Positions 61,589-64,000 of a DNA stretch of 64,000 nt are shown piece after piece (within the stretch, counting starts at the first letter, position 1; the number at the start of each line of letters is the position of its first letter). The position numbers and the translations under genes were made by a program. The notes below the pieces were generated by a model. It saw only the letters and a program-made list of their open reading frames with translations, made no database searches and was not told the origin of the DNA. The stretch is from CAZIAK01 sp964537035 (GTDB lineage: Bacteria; Planctomycetota; B15-G4), in the NCBI GenBank assembly GCA_964537035.1, contig CAZIAK010000002.1, forward strand, positions 62,001 through 126,000, given 5' to 3'.

Positions 61589-63436
61589 ATGACGCAGCAG
61601 CCGACAGATGACGCCGTCATCGGCATCGACCTGGGCACGACCAACTCACTCGCCGCCATCGCAGGTGAGAGCGGCCCTCGCATCCTGCGCAGCTCGGACA
61701 ACGAGCCGCTGATCCCCTCCGTGGTCTCCTTTCTCGATGACGGGCAGCACGTGGTGGGCGCCCGGGCCCGGGCCATGTCGATCATCAACGCCAAGCGCAC
61801 CGTGCATTCGGTCAAGCGCCTCATGGGGCGCAGCCTCGACGACGTCACCGACGACGCGCGCCACCTGGCCTACACCCTCGCCGCTGACGAGACGAACAAT
61901 CTGGCTCGCATCGTCATCGACGATCGCCTGATCACGCCTCAAGAGATCTCCGCGTTGATCCTGGGCGAGGTGCGACAGGTCGCCGAGACGGCCCTGGGAC
62001 GAGCGGTCCACAAGGCCGTGATCACCGTGCCCGCTTACTTCGACGATGCCCAGCGGCAAGCCACCAGAGATGCGGCCAAGATCGCCGGCCTCACCGCCCT
62101 GCGCATCGTCAACGAACCCACCGCCGCCGCCCTGGCCTACGGTCTCGATCCCGAGAACCAGGGCAACGTGGTGGTCTACGACCTGGGGGGGGGCACCTTC
62201 GACATCTCGGTGCTCAAGATCACCCAAGGCGTGTTCAAGGTCGCCGCCACCGCCGGGGACACCCACCTGGGTGGCGATGACTTCGACCAGCTGATCATGG
62301 AGCGCATCCTGGCCCTGGTGGCCGAGCGCACCGGCACCGACCTCTCCGTTCAGCCCCAGGCCCTGCAGCAGATCCGCCTCTCCGCTGAAGGCCTCAAGAT
62401 GAGCCTGTCTGAGAACGAGCGGGCAGAGCTCGAGATCGACCTGGGCGACGAGCAGACGCTCAAGTTCTCCATCACCCGAGCCGAGTTCGAGCAGGCCATC
62501 ACGCCTCTGCTGAAACGCACGCTCGAGTGCTGCCAAGCGGCCATGACCGACGCTGGCCTGAGCAACGACGACATCCGGGACGTGGTCTGCGTGGGCGGCT
62601 CGACGCGTATCCCCCTCGTGCGCCAGCTGCTCGAAGACACGTTTGGCCGGCCACCCCACACCGAGCTCGACCCGGATCAGGTGGTGGCACTGGGCGCGGC
62701 GATCCAGGCCAGCGTGCTCAGCGGCGGCAACCGCGACCTGCTGCTGCTCGACGTGAACCCCTTGTCTCTCGGCATCGAGACCGTGGGCGGCGCCTTCGCC
62801 AAGCTGGTCAATCGCAACGCCACCGTGCCCGCCCAGGCCAGCGAGATGTTCTCCACCTCGGTCGACAACCAGACCTCCATCGAGATCAATGTCTTCCAGG
62901 GCGAGCGCGAACTGGTGCGCGACTGCCGGCAGCTCGGCGCCTTCAAGCTGCGGGGCATCCCGGCCATGCCCGCAGGACTGCCCCGTGTCGAGGTGAGCTT
63001 CCTCATCGACGCCGACGGAGTGCTCACGGTGTCAGCGAAAGAACAACGGAGCGGCATCGCCACGGCCATCGACGTGGTGCCCAGCCACGGCCTCACGCCC
63101 GGTCAGGTCAAGGACATCGTGCGCGAGTCGATCGTCAAGGCTCGTGAAGACTTCGGCAACCGCGAGCTGGTCGAACTCAAGAACAAGGTCTCCAGCCTCA
63201 TCGGCGGCACCCAGCGTGTGCTGGCCATGGAGGAGATGCCCTTCACCGACGCTCAACGGGCCGATCTCGAGGGGGACATCGCCCAGCTCGAGACCCTGGT
63301 CAAGGCTGAAGACGTCCCCGCCTTGCGCAGCGCCGCAGACGCCTTCGGCGAGAAGACCCAGGCGTTGGCCGACGACGCCATCGGCGCCGCCATCAAGGCC
63401 GAGTTGAACCGCGAACAGACCCAGCTGCCTTCATGA
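61589..63436 (+). CDS. hscA: Hsp70-type chaperone HscA
   Basis: 615 residues from the ATG at 61589. The ATPase domain shows VIGIDLGTTNSLAA, VPAYFDDAQRQATRDAAKIA, NEPTAAALAYG and VVYDLGGGTFDIS. The peptide-binding domain carries NPLSLGIETVGG. Hsp70 of the ISC type that binds the IscU LPPVK motif and promotes cluster transfer. Eight bases after hscB. Confidence 0.95.
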   Translation: MTQQPTDDAVIGIDLGTTNSLAAIAGESGPRILRSSDNEPLIPSVVSFLDDGQHVVGARARAMSIINAKRTVHSVKRLMGRSLDDVTDDARHLAYTLAADETNNLARIVIDDRLITPQEISALILGEVRQVAETALGRAVHKAVITVPAYFDDAQRQATRDAAKIAGLTALRIVNEPTAAALAYGLDPENQGNVVVYDLGGGTFDISVLKITQGVFKVAATAGDTHLGGDDFDQLIMERILALVAERTGTDLSVQPQALQQIRLSAEGLKMSLSENERAELEIDLGDEQTLKFSITRAEFEQAITPLLKRTLECCQAAMTDAGLSNDDIRDVVCVGGSTRIPLVRQLLEDTFGRPPHTELDPDQVVALGAAIQASVLSGGNRDLLLLDVNPLSLGIETVGGAFAKLVNRNATVPAQASEMFSTSVDNQTSIEINVFQGERELVRDCRQLGAFKLRGIPAMPAGLPRVEVSFLIDADGVLTVSAKEQRSGIATAIDVVPSHGLTPGQVKDIVRESIVKAREDFGNRELVELKNKVSSLIGGTQRVLAMEEMPFTDAQRADLEGDIAQLETLVKAEDVPALRSAADAFGEKTQALADDAIGAAIKAELNREQTQLPS

Positions 63437-63466
63437 GGCCGCCCTCCCTGACAAAGAGCACACCCC

Positions 63467-63685
63467 ATGGATGAGTTCACCTGGACTGACGTCGAAGAGA
63501 TCGGCTTTCAGTTGTTCGAGGCTCGCCCCACCGTCGACCCGCTGACCATCCGCTTCACCGACCTGCACCAATGGGTCTGCGAACTGAAGGGCTTTGTCGG
63601 CGCGAAGGACAAGAGCGGCGAGAAGATCCTGGAGGCCATCCAGATGGCCTGGCTCGAGGAGTTCCGCGACGCAGCCGAGGCCTGA
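63467..63685 (+). CDS. iscX: IscX (YfhJ), ISC regulator protein
   Basis: 72 residues, slightly longer than the 66 of E. coli. FTWTDVEEIGFQLFE at the start and EKILEAIQMAWLEE at the end match the acidic helical IscX fold that binds IscS and frataxin and tunes desulfurase activity. It follows hscA by 30 bases; the ferredoxin gene (fdx), usually between them, is missing. Confidence 0.95.
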   Translation: MDEFTWTDVEEIGFQLFEARPTVDPLTIRFTDLHQWVCELKGFVGAKDKSGEKILEAIQMAWLEEFRDAAEA

Positions 63686-63686
63686 G

Positions 63687-64000
63687 GTGGCTGCCTACGA
63701 GACCACCCTGCCCGTGCGCTTCGGGCAGGTCGACTATGCGGGGATCATGTTCTATCCCCGCTTCTTCGAGAACTTCCACACGGCGTTCGAGGACATGTTC
63801 GGCGAGCTGCTGGGCGTGCCCTACATGTCCGTGCTGAAGGACCGCCGGGTGGGCTTCCCCACCGTCTCCATCGACACCCAGTTCATTCGTCCCTTTCGTT
63901 TCGGCGAGCCCATGCGCCTGGCCATCGACGTCACCAAGCTCGGGCGCACTTCGATCACATTTCGCTATCGGGGCTTTCATGGCGACGGGGCAGAGCCCTC
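63687..64000 (+). CDS. 4-hydroxybenzoyl-CoA thioesterase-family protein, cut by window end
   Basis: 104 codons seen from a GTG that starts one base after the iscX stop. The hotdog-fold active-site segment GQVDYAGIMFYPRFFENF carries the catalytic Asp, followed by TVSIDTQFIRPFRFGE and a beta-strand ITFRYRGFHG. This matches the YbgC/4HBT acyl-CoA thioesterase group. Co-transcription with isc is implied by the spacing, though the link is unusual. No upstream ATG in frame gives the family N-terminus. Confidence 0.8.
   Translation, partial: MAAYETTLPVRFGQVDYAGIMFYPRFFENFHTAFEDMFGELLGVPYMSVLKDRRVGFPTVSIDTQFIRPFRFGEPMRLAIDVTKLGRTSITFRYRGFHGDGAEP

Overview
This is a high-GC (roughly two thirds G+C), gene-dense stretch of a Gram-negative bacterial chromosome. 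There are no rRNA, tRNA, CRISPR, phage or transposase genes. Many predicted lipoproteins, hybrid sensor kinases, sulfatase-like lipoproteins, an alpha-2-macroglobulin lipoprotein, a complete 14-subunit complex I operon and an ISC operon with HscB, HscA and IscX together suggest a Myxococcota / former deltaproteobacterial lineage. That placement is inferred from gene content; no marker gene settles it.

Layout. 1-1152: cut-off secreted repeat protein (minus strand). 1656-6301: hybrid histidine kinase, sulfatase-like TPR lipoprotein and ApaH, all plus strand. 6396-10907: zinc-ribbon membrane protein, a fused 5-oxoprolinase/hydantoinase and a small Cys-rich protein. 11048-18306: an Aas-like fusion (MFS transporter, acyltransferase and a decayed AMP-binding domain), an amidohydrolase, an Rrf2 regulator divergent from a bacilliredoxin-like gene, a lipoprotein, a secreted helical protein and a Rieske ferredoxin. 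18313-27070: a 2198-residue alpha-2-macroglobulin, a HIT hydrolase and an M28/PDZ peptidase. 27165-40574: nuoA to nuoN on the minus strand, mostly joined by 4-base stop/start overlaps. 40731-43082: second sulfatase-like lipoprotein and FdhD. 43443-51582: AI-2E family permease, multi-domain hybrid kinase, a separate kinase/response-regulator pair and a HExxH lipoprotein. 51765-57098: ALDH7-family dehydrogenase, then larB-larC-larE (nickel-pincer cofactor synthesis) and a secreted helical protein. 57145-58105: an ArsC/Spx-like protein and a small molybdopterin-domain protein. 58361-64000: Rrf2 regulator, iscS, iscU, iscA, hscB, hscA, iscX and a cut-off thioesterase.

The functional core is metallo-cofactor and respiratory: ISC makes the clusters that complex I, the Rieske protein and the Rrf2 sensors need; FdhD and the Mo-domain protein point to molybdenum enzymes, and LarBCE to a nickel-pincer enzyme encoded elsewhere.

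The most interesting observations are: (i) several genes whose start codon lies only 5-7 bases after a -10 or extended -10 element, suggesting leaderless mRNAs; (ii) a NuoM that has lost the canonical TM7 lysine while NuoL and NuoN keep theirs; (iii) an Aas-like fusion whose synthetase domain has lost its P-loop and C-terminal lid; (iv) sulfatase-like lipoproteins with Thr in place of the formylglycine Cys, one of which shares a six-residue motif with the predicted bait region of the alpha-2-macroglobulin; (v) a related repeat in two convergent intergenic gaps; (vi) larBCE without larA. No wholly new multi-gene system could be demonstrated.
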